Assembly (NCBI GenBank): GCA_016716885.1
Contig: JADJUV010000055.1
Location: forward strand, 9,441 to 73,440
Length of the DNA: 64,000 nucleotides
Direction: 5' to 3'
Source of the DNA: Candidatus Trichofilum aggregatum
GTDB taxonomy: Bacteria > Chloroflexota > Anaerolineae > Promineifilales > Promineifilaceae
Part shown: one piece after another, positions 33,425 to 42,675 of the stretch
How the letters are laid out: each line of letters starts with the position of its first letter
Position numbering within the stretch: the first letter of the stretch is position 1
Made by a program: the position numbers and the translations under genes
The notes under the pieces: model-generated
The model's database searches: none
What the model saw: the letters and a program-made list of their open reading frames with translations, nothing else
What the model was told of the DNA's origin: nothing

Positions 33425-34426
33425 ATGGCCTCGTTTAGCGAAACCGGCCCTGCCGTACCTGTAACCGATAGCATCCGGGTAGACAAAGTTCATCCCCGCG
33501 CCCGTTTATTCAAAAATATCCGGGCCATCTTAGTGGTCATAGCCGCCCTCATCGGTCTTATCCCTATTCTTGTGATGGTGCTGACCGCCTTCAAATCTCG
33601 GGCTGACGTAGTTTATGGCCCACCGCCTAAACTCTTGTTTGAACCCACCTTAGAAGGGTTCATGTTTCTCCTCACCGAACGCTCCCAGCTTTCGGCTACC
33701 GCTCTGGCCGAAGCCCAAGAAAATACTGAGGAGTTGAGCCTGTTTGAACAAATTGCCTTGCAAAACGGGCAAAGAATCACCGGGCCTAGCGACTTTGTGC
33801 GCCGCTTGCGCAATTCGTTAATCATTGCCGGTGGTTCTACCATCGCGTCGGTCGTCTTGGGTTTGTTCGCCGCTTATGCCTTTAGCCGATTCGATATGCC
33901 GGGCAAGGATGATTTGCTCTTTTTTATCCTTAGCACCCGCATGTTACCAGCCGTGGTCGTCTCGATCCCCCTCTTTTTGATGTATCGTCAACTCAAATTG
34001 AATGACACCCACCTGGGCATGATCATTCTGTACACCGTTTTTAATTTGTCGCTGACGGTGTGGTTGCTGAAGGGATTTATTGATGAGATTCCGCGTGAGT
34101 ATGAAGAGGCGGCCCTGGTGGATGGATATACGCGCCTGCAAGCCTTTTTCAAGATTGTGTTACCCCAATCAGTCACCGGTATCGCCGCGACCACCGTATT
34201 TAGCTTCATTTTTTCCTGGAATGAATACGCCATCGCCTTGATGTTGACTACGGAAAAGGCCCGTACCGCCCCACCCTCTATTGCCACCATGTTGGGACGT
34301 GGGGGCATTGAGTGGTCAGCCATTGCCGCCGGGACGCTGGCCTTTCTTATTCCGGTGGTCATTATTACTTTTGCCTTGCGCAACCATTTACTGCGCGGGG
34401 TAACGTTTGGGGCTATCCGCCGCTAA
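33425..34426 (+). CDS. Sugar ABC transporter permease (CUT1, MalG-type)
   Basis: A 333-residue permease. After the first helix (ILVVIAALIGLIPILVMVL) comes a large outward segment of about 75 residues (LTERSQLSATALAEAQENTE and following), longer than usual for MalG-type proteins. Five more helices follow. The EAA loop is EYEEAALVDGYTRLQAFFKI. The C-terminus FGAIRR is typical of the MalG group. It is the partner of the preceding permease. No iterated octamer is present. Confidence 0.88.
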   Translation: MASFSETGPAVPVTDSIRVDKVHPRARLFKNIRAILVVIAALIGLIPILVMVLTAFKSRADVVYGPPPKLLFEPTLEGFMFLLTERSQLSATALAEAQENTEELSLFEQIALQNGQRITGPSDFVRRLRNSLIIAGGSTIASVVLGLFAAYAFSRFDMPGKDDLLFFILSTRMLPAVVVSIPLFLMYRQLKLNDTHLGMIILYTVFNLSLTVWLLKGFIDEIPREYEEAALVDGYTRLQAFFKIVLPQSVTGIAATTVFSFIFSWNEYAIALMLTTEKARTAPPSIATMLGRGGIEWSAIAAGTLAFLIPVVIITFALRNHLLRGVTFGAIRR

Positions 34427-34432
34427 GAAACA

Positions 34433-34483
34433 GGCGGTTACTCAGAGAACACAGAGATGAAGACACAGAGGCTCACAGAGAAA
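34433..34483. repeat. CACAGAG dispersed repeat
   Basis: The sequence GGTTACTCAGAGAACACAGAG and following belongs to a family with copies at 42066-42116 and 49119-49229, and in part at 19742-19797. It is a simple purine-rich repeat common in bacterial intergenic regions. The rest of the 183-base gap holds no gene. Confidence 0.7.
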
Positions 34484-34609
34484 AGCACTCTATTGATCAA
34501 ACCCCTGTACCTCTTTGTACACTCTATATCCCTTCTTTTGGTTCTGATGATCTAGCGTTTACGTCGTGGGTTTATTGAAAACGAATGGGCGTGAATCGGT
34601 TGTGACATT

Positions 34610-35698
34610 ATGGCTACGATTGAACTTCGTCAAGTGGAGAAACGGTTTGGAGAGGTCTACGCGGTTAAACCGGTAGATTTGACCATTCAGGATGGGGAAT
34701 TTGTGGTGTTGTTAGGCCCTTCAGGGTGTGGCAAAACGACAACCCTGCGTATGATTTCCGGCCTGGAAGCGGTGAGCGGCGGCCGCATTCTGATCAATGG
34801 TCGTGATGTGACCTGGCGCCATCCCAGTGACCGGGACATCGCCTTTGTCTTCCAACTCTATGCCCTTTACCCTCACATGTCGGTGCGGCGCAATATCACC
34901 TTCACCCTAGAGGCCCAAAACGAATCGAAGGCGACCATTGAGCAACGACTAGATGAAGTGGTGCGCCTGCTACAGATTGACCATCTGTTGAACTTACGTC
35001 CGGGGGCTTTGAGTGGGGGCGATCAGCAACGGGTGGCTCTGGCCCGCGCCCTGGTGCGTCGCCCATCTGCTTTCCTGATGGATGAACCGTTGGGGGCGTT
35101 GGATGCCGATTTTCGGGAGACAATGCGGGCGGAAATTAAGCGGTTACATCTGGCACAGCAGGCCACGACGGTGTATGTGACTCATGATCAGATTGAAGCC
35201 ATGGCGATGGGCGACCGGATCGTGGTGATGTCGGCGGCGGAAGTGCAGCAGGTAGGCACACCGCTAGAGGTGTATTACAACCCGGCCAACCTGTTTGTGG
35301 CCAAGTTTATTGGCAGTCCTGGCATGAATCTGGTCCGCGGCCGCGTCGCTGACAACGCCTTCCATCTGCCCGGCAACAACCAATACCCTATCACCGACCG
35401 GTGGCGGGCTACCCTGCATAACCTCACCAGCGATGAAGTCATTCTTGGCTTCCGCCCCGAAGCAACCCTGGTTTCCGCCGATGGCCCCCTCACCGCCCAG
35501 GTCTACACCAATGAGCTATACGGTGCTCACACCATGCTTCACCTATCCCTTCAGGATGAAGCGGGCACCATTGTGCATGCCCGGTCGGGTCGGGGTGTGG
35601 ACTACCCCATTGGTGCGCCTGTTCGTTTCGACCTGAACCATGAGATGGTTCGTTTCTTTGACCCGCACACCAGTACAGCGTTGGCGGTTCCGGCATAA
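34610..35698 (+). CDS. ABC transporter ATP-binding protein (UgpC/MsmK type)
   Basis: A 362-residue ATPase: Walker A GPSGCGKTT (about 36-44), Q-loop VFQLYALYPHMSV, signature LSGGDQQRVALARAL, Walker B AFLMDEPLGALDADF, and the switch His in VTHDQIEAM. The signature has D where LSGGQ has Q. The D-loop reads GALDADFRE where relatives have SNLDAKLRE, a mild oddity. A TOBE-type regulatory domain fills the last 110 residues. This is the first of two ATPases, and the second starts four bases after its stop. The pair could form a heterodimer. The GR of SGGRILINGRD is encoded by an iterated octamer. Confidence 0.88.
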   Translation: MATIELRQVEKRFGEVYAVKPVDLTIQDGEFVVLLGPSGCGKTTTLRMISGLEAVSGGRILINGRDVTWRHPSDRDIAFVFQLYALYPHMSVRRNITFTLEAQNESKATIEQRLDEVVRLLQIDHLLNLRPGALSGGDQQRVALARALVRRPSAFLMDEPLGALDADFRETMRAEIKRLHLAQQATTVYVTHDQIEAMAMGDRIVVMSAAEVQQVGTPLEVYYNPANLFVAKFIGSPGMNLVRGRVADNAFHLPGNNQYPITDRWRATLHNLTSDEVILGFRPEATLVSADGPLTAQVYTNELYGAHTMLHLSLQDEAGTIVHARSGRGVDYPIGAPVRFDLNHEMVRFFDPHTSTALAVPA

Positions 35699-35702
35699 GA
35701 TT

Positions 35703-36755
35703 ATGGCAAACGTAGAACTCCAGCATATCAGCAAACAGTTCCAGGGAAACAAAGCCCTCGACGATGTCTCCTTCTCTATTCAAGATGGCGAATTTTTTGT
35801 GCTCCTGGGGCCAACCGGCGCGGGCAAAACAACATCCCTGCGGGTGATTGCCGGTCTGGAAAAACAGGATGAAGGGCACGTTTTGTTTGATGGCGAGCTG
35901 TTTGATCAGCGCACACCAGCGGACAGGGATGTGGCTTTTGTCTTCCAGCAATATTCTCTTTATCCCAACATGTCCGTATACGACAATCTGGCTTTCCCTT
36001 TACGTTCCCCTCTGCGCCGGATTCCCGAGCCGGAAATCAAAAAGCGGATCGAAGAGACCGCCGACATCTTGCGTATTCCCCACTTGCTCCAGCGCAAAAC
36101 GGCCCGGCTCTCCGGGGGTGAGATGCAACGAGTCTCGATTGGGCGAGCGATTGTGCGCCGTCCCCGCATCTTTTTGATGGATGAGCCGCTATCGAATCTG
36201 GATGCCAAGTTACGGGAATCGTTACGCATTGAAATTGGGCATATTCAGAAGACCCAACACAGCACGACGCTGTTTGTGACCCATGATCAGGTGGAAGCCC
36301 TGACCATGGCCCAACGCATTGCCGTATTACGCGACGGGCAGATTGTACAAATTGGCTCGCCCACAGAGATTTATGATCAACCGGCCAATGTGTTTGTGGC
36401 GCAATTGGTGGGTACGCCCCGTATTAACCTCATGGCCGCCACCCATCAAAATGGGACCATTCAGGTAACGGATAGTTCGCTCCAGATGCAGAGCAGCGCA
36501 TCACAACTCCCCCCCACCTTCCAACTGGGCGTTCGCCCCGAAGATGTTCAGCCTGAGGCCAACGGGCTGTTTGCCGGGGAAGTTATTCTGGTGGAGCCGC
36601 TGGGGGTAGAAACGATTTTACATATAAAGAATGGCAACCAGACCCTTACCAGTCTGGTATCTGGCATCACCACGTATCAGCGAGGTGATTCCATTCGTTT
36701 TCATATCACCAACGAGCGGTTGCATTGTTTCAACCAGGATGGGCAACGATTATGA
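35703..36755 (+). CDS. ABC transporter ATP-binding protein, second copy
   Basis: The ATG at 35703 (MANVELQHISKQFQG) gives 350 residues; the longer frame reads the end of the previous gene. Walker A is GPTGAGKTT, the Q-loop VFQQYSLYPNMSV, the signature LSGGEMQRVSIGRAI, Walker B IFLMDEPLSNLDAKLRE and the switch VTHDQVEAL. All are canonical, unlike the first copy. A TOBE domain follows. The stop overlaps the next gene's start by four bases (ATGA). It contains no iterated octamer, a notable gap in their distribution. Confidence 0.9.
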   Translation: MANVELQHISKQFQGNKALDDVSFSIQDGEFFVLLGPTGAGKTTSLRVIAGLEKQDEGHVLFDGELFDQRTPADRDVAFVFQQYSLYPNMSVYDNLAFPLRSPLRRIPEPEIKKRIEETADILRIPHLLQRKTARLSGGEMQRVSIGRAIVRRPRIFLMDEPLSNLDAKLRESLRIEIGHIQKTQHSTTLFVTHDQVEALTMAQRIAVLRDGQIVQIGSPTEIYDQPANVFVAQLVGTPRINLMAATHQNGTIQVTDSSLQMQSSASQLPPTFQLGVRPEDVQPEANGLFAGEVILVEPLGVETILHIKNGNQTLTSLVSGITTYQRGDSIRFHITNERLHCFNQDGQRL

Positions 36756-38857
36756 AAATTGGCGTTAATACCTGGGTCTGGAGTTCACCCCTGACCGACG
36801 ATGAATTAAAAACTCTGGTTCCTCGTGTGGCGGGTATGGGGTTTGACTGGATCGAATTGCCGCTGGAGAGCATCACTGATTTTGATCATCAGCTCGCGGC
36901 CGCGTTAATCCGTGAACATGGCCTGGGTGTCAGCACCTGTGCGGCCATGGGGCCAGACCGTGACCTGATTCACCCGGATGAAGCCATTCGGGCTAACGGC
37001 ATGGCGTACATTCGACAAGCTATCGCGGCCGCACACACCATCGGGGCCACCAATCTGGTCGGGCCAATCTATGCCGCCGTGGGTCGGGTATGGCAAGCCA
37101 CGGCAGAGGAACGCGGCCGCGACCTGGACCTGCTCGTCGCTAACTTACGCCAGTTAGCCAGCTATGCCGGTGATCACGGGGTCGTTTTGTGCCTGGAGCC
37201 ACTCAACCGCTTTGAAACCAGCTTCATCAATCTGGCCGAACAGGCCATCGAAGTGGTAGACCGGGTGGATCACCCCAACTGCCAGATCATGTTGGACACC
37301 TTCCACATGAACATTGAAGAAAAATCGTTGGGGGCGGCCATTCGGGCGGCGGGTTCACGCCTGCACCATGTTCACACCTGCGAAAACGACCGGGGTGCGC
37401 CCGGTTCCGGCCATGTGCCCTGGTCGGAAGTGGCCCAGGCGTTAGGGGACATTGGTTATGATGGCCCGGTGGTGATCGAGTCGTTTACCAACAAGGTCAA
37501 AAGCATTGCCCGCGCGGCCGCGATCTGGCGATCCTTTGCCCCATCCCAAGATGCCCTCGCCAGCGATGGCCTTCAGTTTCTACGGAAACTGCTAAGAACA
37601 AGAGGACAGAGCGAGAGGAACAGGGGGGCGCCCGTACACAACACCATGGCCAAAACAATTGCGGTAATCGGCGCGTTAGATACCAAGGGTGAGGAATTTG
37701 CCTTCGTCAAAGGTGAAATCCTGCGGCGCGGGCATCAGGTCTTGATGATTGATACCGGTGTCATGGCGGATCCCCCCTTCCCGCCCGACATCACGGCCGA
37801 ACAGGTGGCCGCGGCCGCGGGCACAACCCTGGCAACATTGCGCCAGCAGGCCGACCGGGGCACGGCCATCGAAGCCATGACCCAGGGCATTGCCGTGCTG
37901 GTCAAAGAGCTGTATGACCAGAATCGCCTGGATGCGGTCTTGGCGATGGGGGGATCGGCGGGCACGGTCATTGGCACGGCGGCGATGCGTGTTTTGCCCG
38001 TCGGTGTGCCCAAACTGATGGTGTCTACCCTGGCTTCCGGCGACGTGGGGCCGTATGTGGGGGCCAAAGATGTGGTCATGTTCCCCTCGCTGGTGGACGT
38101 AGCCGGGGTGAATCGTATCAGCGCCCAGGTATTTGCCCGGGCGGTGGGGGCGATTATCGGCATGGTAGAGACCGAGGTGCCGGAATTGACGACGCGGCCG
38201 CTCATTGCCGCCTCGATGTTTGGCAACACCACCCAACTGGTTGATGCCTGTCGTCGCCGTTTAGAGGCGGAAGGGTACGAGGTGCTCGTATTTCATGCCA
38301 CCGGAACCGGCGGCCGCATCATGGAAACGTTGATCGCGGAAGGGTTTTTCCAGGGGGTGCTGGATGTGACGACGACCGAATGGGCCGATGAGTTGGTGGG
38401 TGGGGTGCTTTCGGCGGGGCCAACACGGCTGGACGCGGCCGCGCATCAGCACATCCCCCAGGTGATCGCCCCTGGTTGCCTGGACATGGTGAATTTCTGG
38501 GGGCCAGCCACGATTCCTGCTTCCTTCAATGACCGGCGTTTCTACCACTGGAACCCCAACGTCACCCTCATGCGCACCAACCCGGCCGAAAACCGGGAAC
38601 TGGGCCGCATCCTGGCCGAAAAAGCCAACCAATCCACCGCTCCCGTCGCCATTTTCTGGCCGCGCCGGGGCGTTTCCATTCTCGACTCGCCCGGTAACGA
38701 ATTTTGGTGGCCGGAAGCGGATGAGGCCCTTTACTCTGCCCTCAAGGAGCACTTGCGTCCCGACATTCCGGTCATAGAGATGGACAACAATATTAACGAT
38801 GAAGCGTTTGCTGAGGCTGTGACCCAGCAATTATTGACCTTTTTGGCAACGGAGTAA
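36752..38857 (+). CDS. Sugar phosphate isomerase/epimerase read through into a Tm-1-like UPF0261 protein
   Basis: One open frame of 701 residues carries two complete proteins. Residues 1-282 are a xylose-isomerase-fold (AP_endonuc_2) epimerase: MKIGVNTWVW, CLEPLNRFE, IMLDTFHMNIEE, HVHTCENDRG and PVVIESF, with the expected metal-site Glu, Asp, His and Glu. From 299 (MAKTIAVIGALDTKGEEF) comes a full UPF0261 domain with AMGGSAGTVIGTAAMRVLP, GCLDMVNFWG and FYHWNPNVTLMRTNP. The link reads as a CTCTAGCTCT-type intergenic repeat (GACAGAGCGAGAGGAAC), and a TAA sits one frame away at the expected end of the epimerase. A lost stop through an indel is therefore as likely as a true fusion. The start overlaps the ATPase stop by four bases. 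Confidence 0.8.
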   Translation: MKIGVNTWVWSSPLTDDELKTLVPRVAGMGFDWIELPLESITDFDHQLAAALIREHGLGVSTCAAMGPDRDLIHPDEAIRANGMAYIRQAIAAAHTIGATNLVGPIYAAVGRVWQATAEERGRDLDLLVANLRQLASYAGDHGVVLCLEPLNRFETSFINLAEQAIEVVDRVDHPNCQIMLDTFHMNIEEKSLGAAIRAAGSRLHHVHTCENDRGAPGSGHVPWSEVAQALGDIGYDGPVVIESFTNKVKSIARAAAIWRSFAPSQDALASDGLQFLRKLLRTRGQSERNRGAPVHNTMAKTIAVIGALDTKGEEFAFVKGEILRRGHQVLMIDTGVMADPPFPPDITAEQVAAAAGTTLATLRQQADRGTAIEAMTQGIAVLVKELYDQNRLDAVLAMGGSAGTVIGTAAMRVLPVGVPKLMVSTLASGDVGPYVGAKDVVMFPSLVDVAGVNRISAQVFARAVGAIIGMVETEVPELTTRPLIAASMFGNTTQLVDACRRRLEAEGYEVLVFHATGTGGRIMETLIAEGFFQGVLDVTTTEWADELVGGVLSAGPTRLDAAAHQHIPQVIAPGCLDMVNFWGPATIPASFNDRRFYHWNPNVTLMRTNPAENRELGRILAEKANQSTAPVAIFWPRRGVSILDSPGNEFWWPEADEALYSALKEHLRPDIPVIEMDNNINDEAFAEAVTQQLLTFLATE

Positions 38858-38861
38858 CCCC

Positions 38862-39704
38862 ATGCCCTTCATCAGTCGTAGCGACGCCCTCAACCGTTTA
38901 CGCGCCAACGTCGCGGCCGCGAAACCCATCATTGGCGCCGGAGCCGGAACCGGGATTTCGGCCAAATTTGCCGAGCGCGGGGGCGTAGACCTGATCATCA
39001 TTTATAACAGCGGCCGCTACCGCATGGCCGGGCGGGGCAGTCTGGCGGGCATGTTGCCTTATGGCGACGCCAACGCCATCGTCCAGGAGATGGCCGGGGA
39101 AGTTTTGCCTGTGGTGAAGAACACGATGGTTTTGGCTGGGGTTTGTGGCACGGATCCGTTCCGGCTGATGCCCGTCTTTTTGCGCCAATTGCAGGCGATG
39201 GGCTTTGATGGGGTGCAAAATTTTCCCACCGTGGGCCTGTTTGACGGGATTTTTCGGGCTAACCTGGAAGAGACGGGCATGGGTTACGGTCTGGAAGTTG
39301 AGATGATCGGCGAAGCGCACAAGCTGGGAATGCTCACCTGCCCGTATGTGTTCACCCCGGATGATGCCAGAGCGATGGCCGAAGCGGGCGCGGATGTGTT
39401 GGTTCCGCACATGGGGCTGACCACCAAAGGGGCCATCGGGGCCGGGGTAGCAGTGACGTTAGCTGAGGCGGCCCAACGGGTGCAGGCGATGCGCGACGCG
39501 GCCGCGGCCGTCAACCCCGACATCATCGTCCTCTGTCACGGTGGCCCCATCGCCGAACCCGCCGATGCCCAGTACATCTTCGACCACACCGAAGGCATTG
39601 GCGGTTTCTTTGGCGCTTCCAGCATCGAACGGCTGGCCGTAGAACCCGCCATTGAAGGGCAAGCCCGGTTGTTTAAGAATTTACGATTGACGATTGACGA
39701 TTGA
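38862..39704 (+). CDS. PEP-hydrolase-like TIM-barrel protein (Tm-1 C-terminal type)
   Basis: A 280-residue TIM-barrel protein: PIIGAGAGTGISAKFAERGG, IIYNSGRYRMAGRGSLAGML, VLAGVCGTDPFR, GFDGVQNFPTVGLFDG, and CHGGPIAEPADAQY. This is the phosphoenolpyruvate-hydrolase-like family that in plant Tm-1 proteins is fused C-terminal to a UPF0261 domain. Here the UPF0261 domain is the gene just before it, four bases away, so the two probably form one complex. The reaction is not established. The last codons (LTIDD) are read from an ACGATTG tandem repeat that continues past the stop, so the natural C-terminus may have been altered. Confidence 0.82.
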   Translation: MPFISRSDALNRLRANVAAAKPIIGAGAGTGISAKFAERGGVDLIIIYNSGRYRMAGRGSLAGMLPYGDANAIVQEMAGEVLPVVKNTMVLAGVCGTDPFRLMPVFLRQLQAMGFDGVQNFPTVGLFDGIFRANLEETGMGYGLEVEMIGEAHKLGMLTCPYVFTPDDARAMAEAGADVLVPHMGLTTKGAIGAGVAVTLAEAAQRVQAMRDAAAAVNPDIIVLCHGGPIAEPADAQYIFDHTEGIGGFFGASSIERLAVEPAIEGQARLFKNLRLTIDD

Positions 39705-39789
39705 CGATTTCAAAAATATTGGGAGAGACTGGAATCTAAACAATCTCTAGTCTCCAGTCTCTCTCCCCACACCGCATTTAGGAGGCAAT

Positions 39790-40791
39790 ATGTCACGACC
39801 TGTTACCCTCTTCACCGGCCAATGGGCCGACCTACCTCTGGCAACGCTGGCGCAAAAAGCGGGCGACTGGGGGTTCGATGGCTTGGAACTCGCCTGTTGG
39901 GGCGACCATTTTGAAGTAGACAAGGCTCTGGAAAGTGATGGCTATGTGCGCCAGAAGCGCGATCTTCTGGAACAACACAATCTGCAATGCCACGCCATCA
40001 GCACCCATCTGGTAGGGCAATGTGTGGCCGACGAACCGATTGATCAGCGGCATCGTCGGGTGTTGCCGGATCGTTTGTGGGGTGATGGCGACCCGGAAGG
40101 GGTGCGTCAGCGTTGCGCCGAAGAAGTGAAAAACACGGCTCACGCGGCCAAACTGTTTGGTGTGGATGTGGTCAATGGGTTCACCGGGAGCAGTGTCTGG
40201 AGCAAACTCTACTTCTTCCCCCCGACTACCCAGGATGACATCACCGCCGGGTATGCTGATTTTGCCGCCCGCTGGTTGCCCATCATGGATGTGTTTCAGG
40301 CCGAGGGCATTCGCTTTGGCCTGGAAGTTCACCCCACGGAAATCGCCTACGACATCATTACATCCCATCGGGCACTGGAAGCGTTGAACCATCATCCCAG
40401 TTTTGGTTTCAACTTTGACCCCAGCCATTTCATTCATCAATTTGTGAACCCGGTCGAGTTTATTAACGAATTCCCGGACCGGATTTTCCATGTTCATGTG
40501 AAAGATTCACGGGTGCAATTAAGCGGCCGCAACTCCATCCTCGGTTCTCATCTCGACTTTGGCGATCCACGCCGGGGCTGGGATTTTGTCTCGCCGGGTC
40601 ACGGCGATGTGAAATGGGACCCGATTATCCGGGCGCTCAACCGCATCGGCTACCAGGGACCGCTTTCCATTGAATGGGAAGACAGCGGCATGAACCGGGA
40701 TTGGGGCGCACCAGAGGCGTTACGCCTGGTGCGGAGCCAGGATTTTGCCGCCTCGTCGGTCGCTTTTGATGCGGCCTTTGCCAGTAAATAG
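39790..40791 (+). CDS. Sugar phosphate isomerase/epimerase
   Basis: A 333-residue xylose-isomerase-fold protein, preceded by TTAGGAGG. Motifs include GFDGLELACWGDHFEV, HAISTHLVGQCV, FGLEVHPTEIAYD, FNFDPSHFIHQ, HVHVKDSRVQ, WDFVSPGHGDVKW and LSIEWEDSG. Together these provide the Glu, Asp, His and Glu ligands of a divalent metal. The long WGDGDPEG loop and the DFGDPRRGWDF segment mark the subgroup often placed beside Gfo/Idh dehydrogenases, and one follows 74 bases downstream. Such enzymes isomerise or epimerise keto sugars or inositol derivatives. The substrate is unknown. Confidence 0.85.
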   Translation: MSRPVTLFTGQWADLPLATLAQKAGDWGFDGLELACWGDHFEVDKALESDGYVRQKRDLLEQHNLQCHAISTHLVGQCVADEPIDQRHRRVLPDRLWGDGDPEGVRQRCAEEVKNTAHAAKLFGVDVVNGFTGSSVWSKLYFFPPTTQDDITAGYADFAARWLPIMDVFQAEGIRFGLEVHPTEIAYDIITSHRALEALNHHPSFGFNFDPSHFIHQFVNPVEFINEFPDRIFHVHVKDSRVQLSGRNSILGSHLDFGDPRRGWDFVSPGHGDVKWDPIIRALNRIGYQGPLSIEWEDSGMNRDWGAPEALRLVRSQDFAASSVAFDAAFASK

Positions 40792-40864
40792 GGAGATTGG
40801 CAGAGACCGTGACAGGGGGTTTTCGGGAAACCTGCAGGTCTGCCTTTTCCCCGAGGAGATTCTG

Positions 40865-42058
40865 ATGAGCGAACAAGCTTTCACTTCGATGGCTGCGGCC
40901 AAAACGGAAGGCCAGGTACCGGAGATTGGTGTGGGTATGTTGGGTTATGCCTTCATGGGCAAGGCCCACAGCAATGCCTTCAAAACCATTCCTTATATGA
41001 TGTATCCGCCGGTAGCGATTCCCAGAATGGTGGCGGTCTGCGGCCGCAATGCCGAAGCCACCGCCGCCGCCGCCCAACGGTACGGCTACGAAACCTATTA
41101 CACCGACTGGCGGGCCATGTTGGATGATGAGCGGGTTTTGCTCTTTGACAACGGTGGCCCCAATGATGCCCACGCCGAACCATGTATCGCGGCCGCGGCC
41201 GCGGGCAAACATATCCTGTGCGAAAAACCCCTGGGGCGCACCGCCGAAGAGTCCAAAACGATGTTGGATGCCGTCATCAAAGCGGGCGTCAAACATATGG
41301 TGGCCTTCAACTACCGCTTTGTGCCCGCCATTCGCCAGGCTCGCAATCTGATTGAAAGTGGGGCCTTGGGGCAAATTTACCATTTTCGGGCGGTGTACCT
41401 GCAAGAGTGGATTATGCCCCACTATGGCACACCAATGATCTGGCGGCTGGACAAAAGTACGGCGGGCAGTGGGGCACTGGGCGATTTGGGTGCCCACATC
41501 ATTGACCTGGGCCATTACCTGGTTGGGGGCATGAAAAGCGTCAGTGCTATGACCAAGACGTTTATCCCGGAGCGGCCGCTGGCAGATGAGTCGGGCATGG
41601 GCAAGGTAACTGTGGATGATGCGTTTGCCGCCGTGATGGAGTTTGAAAACGGGGCAATCGGCACATTGGAATCTACCCGCTTTGCCGGGGGACACAAAAA
41701 CTCTAACTGCCTGGAAATCAACGGTGAGAAAGGTAGTATCCGCTTTAACCTGGAGCGGATGAATGAGTTGGAAGTGTTCTGGGTAGGCGAACAGCCCAAA
41801 GAGACGCAAGGCTTCCACAATGTGCTTGTCACCGAAGGGTATCACCCCTGGTGGGAAAATTGGTGGCCGCATGGGCACATCATCGGCTGGGAACACACCT
41901 TCATCCATGAGATCAACCATCTGTTGGACTGCATTGTTAATGACCGACCCGTGGCTCCGCACGGGGCCGATTTCAACGATGGTTACCGGGCGTCGGTGGT
42001 GTGTGATGCGATTGTTGAGTCCGCGGCCGCGAAACGTCAAGTAGACATTCATTATTAA
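40865..42058 (+). CDS. Gfo/Idh/MocA-family dehydrogenase
   Basis: The start at 40865 (MSEQAFTSMAAA) follows GAGGAG; the 40 codons upstream in frame are unsupported. 397 residues. The NAD(P)-binding fold is GVGMLGYAFMGKAHSNAF (about 22-39), the catalytic Lys is in CEKPLGR, and the C-terminal domain has NYRFVPAIRQA and GDLGAHIIDLGHYL, with the usual catalytic Asp and His. The family oxidises sugar or inositol hydroxyls to ketones. Together with the flanking isomerases, this is the likely entry dehydrogenase of the pathway. Four sites of the iterated octamer occur, one pair overlapping at 41189-41202 in the AAAAAG run. Confidence 0.88.
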   Translation: MSEQAFTSMAAAKTEGQVPEIGVGMLGYAFMGKAHSNAFKTIPYMMYPPVAIPRMVAVCGRNAEATAAAAQRYGYETYYTDWRAMLDDERVLLFDNGGPNDAHAEPCIAAAAAGKHILCEKPLGRTAEESKTMLDAVIKAGVKHMVAFNYRFVPAIRQARNLIESGALGQIYHFRAVYLQEWIMPHYGTPMIWRLDKSTAGSGALGDLGAHIIDLGHYLVGGMKSVSAMTKTFIPERPLADESGMGKVTVDDAFAAVMEFENGAIGTLESTRFAGGHKNSNCLEINGEKGSIRFNLERMNELEVFWVGEQPKETQGFHNVLVTEGYHPWWENWWPHGHIIGWEHTFIHEINHLLDCIVNDRPVAPHGADFNDGYRASVVCDAIVESAAAKRQVDIHY

Positions 42059-42190
42059 TCATAGAAGAGGTTACACAGAGGGCACAGAGGTGAAGACACA
42101 GAGATTCACAGAGAAACAGTCCTTTTAGAAACTCGTGCTATATTGTGCAAACCTCTGGTTCTGGGTTCCTTCTTCCCAAAAAGAGCAAAC

Positions 42191-42592
42191 ATGGCCCCTA
42201 AAAATCCGCCGGTTCCACTTGGTCTACCCATTTCTGGCCTCATTCTACTCATCATCGGCTACGTGATTGGCCCCATCATTCAGGCCAATTCCAGCGAACA
42301 GCAACTCGCCCGAAATGTGCTGTTGAGTGCGATCCCGTTCATCCTGATGTTCTTGGGGATTCTGATCTTTTTCATCAGCTTCATCTGGTTTATAGCCAGC
42401 AAACTCAACCGCAACATCTCCGCTAAAGTTTATCGCCCCGTGGAGACAATTCTCATTGGGGGGATTGTTTTTGGGGTGCTGGGGATGTTCCAGCCCTGGA
42501 CATTTGCTCTATTTAAGCCAGGGTTTTTGCTTCTGTTTGCTTCTCTGCTGGGTTTTATGGTGTGGAGCCATATCAAACCCAAATCGAGTTGA
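42191..42592 (+). CDS. Hypothetical four-helix membrane protein
   Basis: Starting at 42191 (MAPKNPPVPLG) gives 133 residues. Four hydrophobic helices are visible: about 12-30 (GLILLIIGYVIGPII), 42-70 (LLSAIPFILMFLGILIFFIS), 88-105 (ILIGGIVFGVLGMF) and 108-125 (FLLLFASLLGFMVW). Similar small proteins occur in Chloroflexi, with no known role. It lies in the middle of the catabolic run but has no obvious link to it, and its 3' neighbour is a corrupted G tract. Confidence 0.6.
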   Translation: MAPKNPPVPLGLPISGLILLIIGYVIGPIIQANSSEQQLARNVLLSAIPFILMFLGILIFFISFIWFIASKLNRNISAKVYRPVETILIGGIVFGVLGMFQPWTFALFKPGFLLLFASLLGFMVWSHIKPKSS

Positions 42593-42619
42593 GAAGATTC
42601 GGCACAGTTCAGAAAGTGG

Positions 42620-42675
42620 AGTCCCCTCTCCCGGGGGAGAGGGTGGGGGGGGGGGGGGGGGGGCGGGGGGGGAGG
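42620..42675. other. G-rich tract, probably corrupted repeat
   Basis: CCCTCTCCCGGGGGAGAGGG is followed by runs of 19 and 8 G bases. The start matches the common CCCTCTCC/GGAGAGGG intergenic repeat, which normally continues with mixed bases, so the G runs look like a base-calling failure of the kind seen at 1909-2175. Confidence 0.65.

Noticed and set aside
40637..42052. A 471-codon minus-strand open frame
   Set aside because: It is the shadow of the Gfo/Idh gene and the end of the isomerase gene. The plus strand has clear family motifs and ribosome binding sites.
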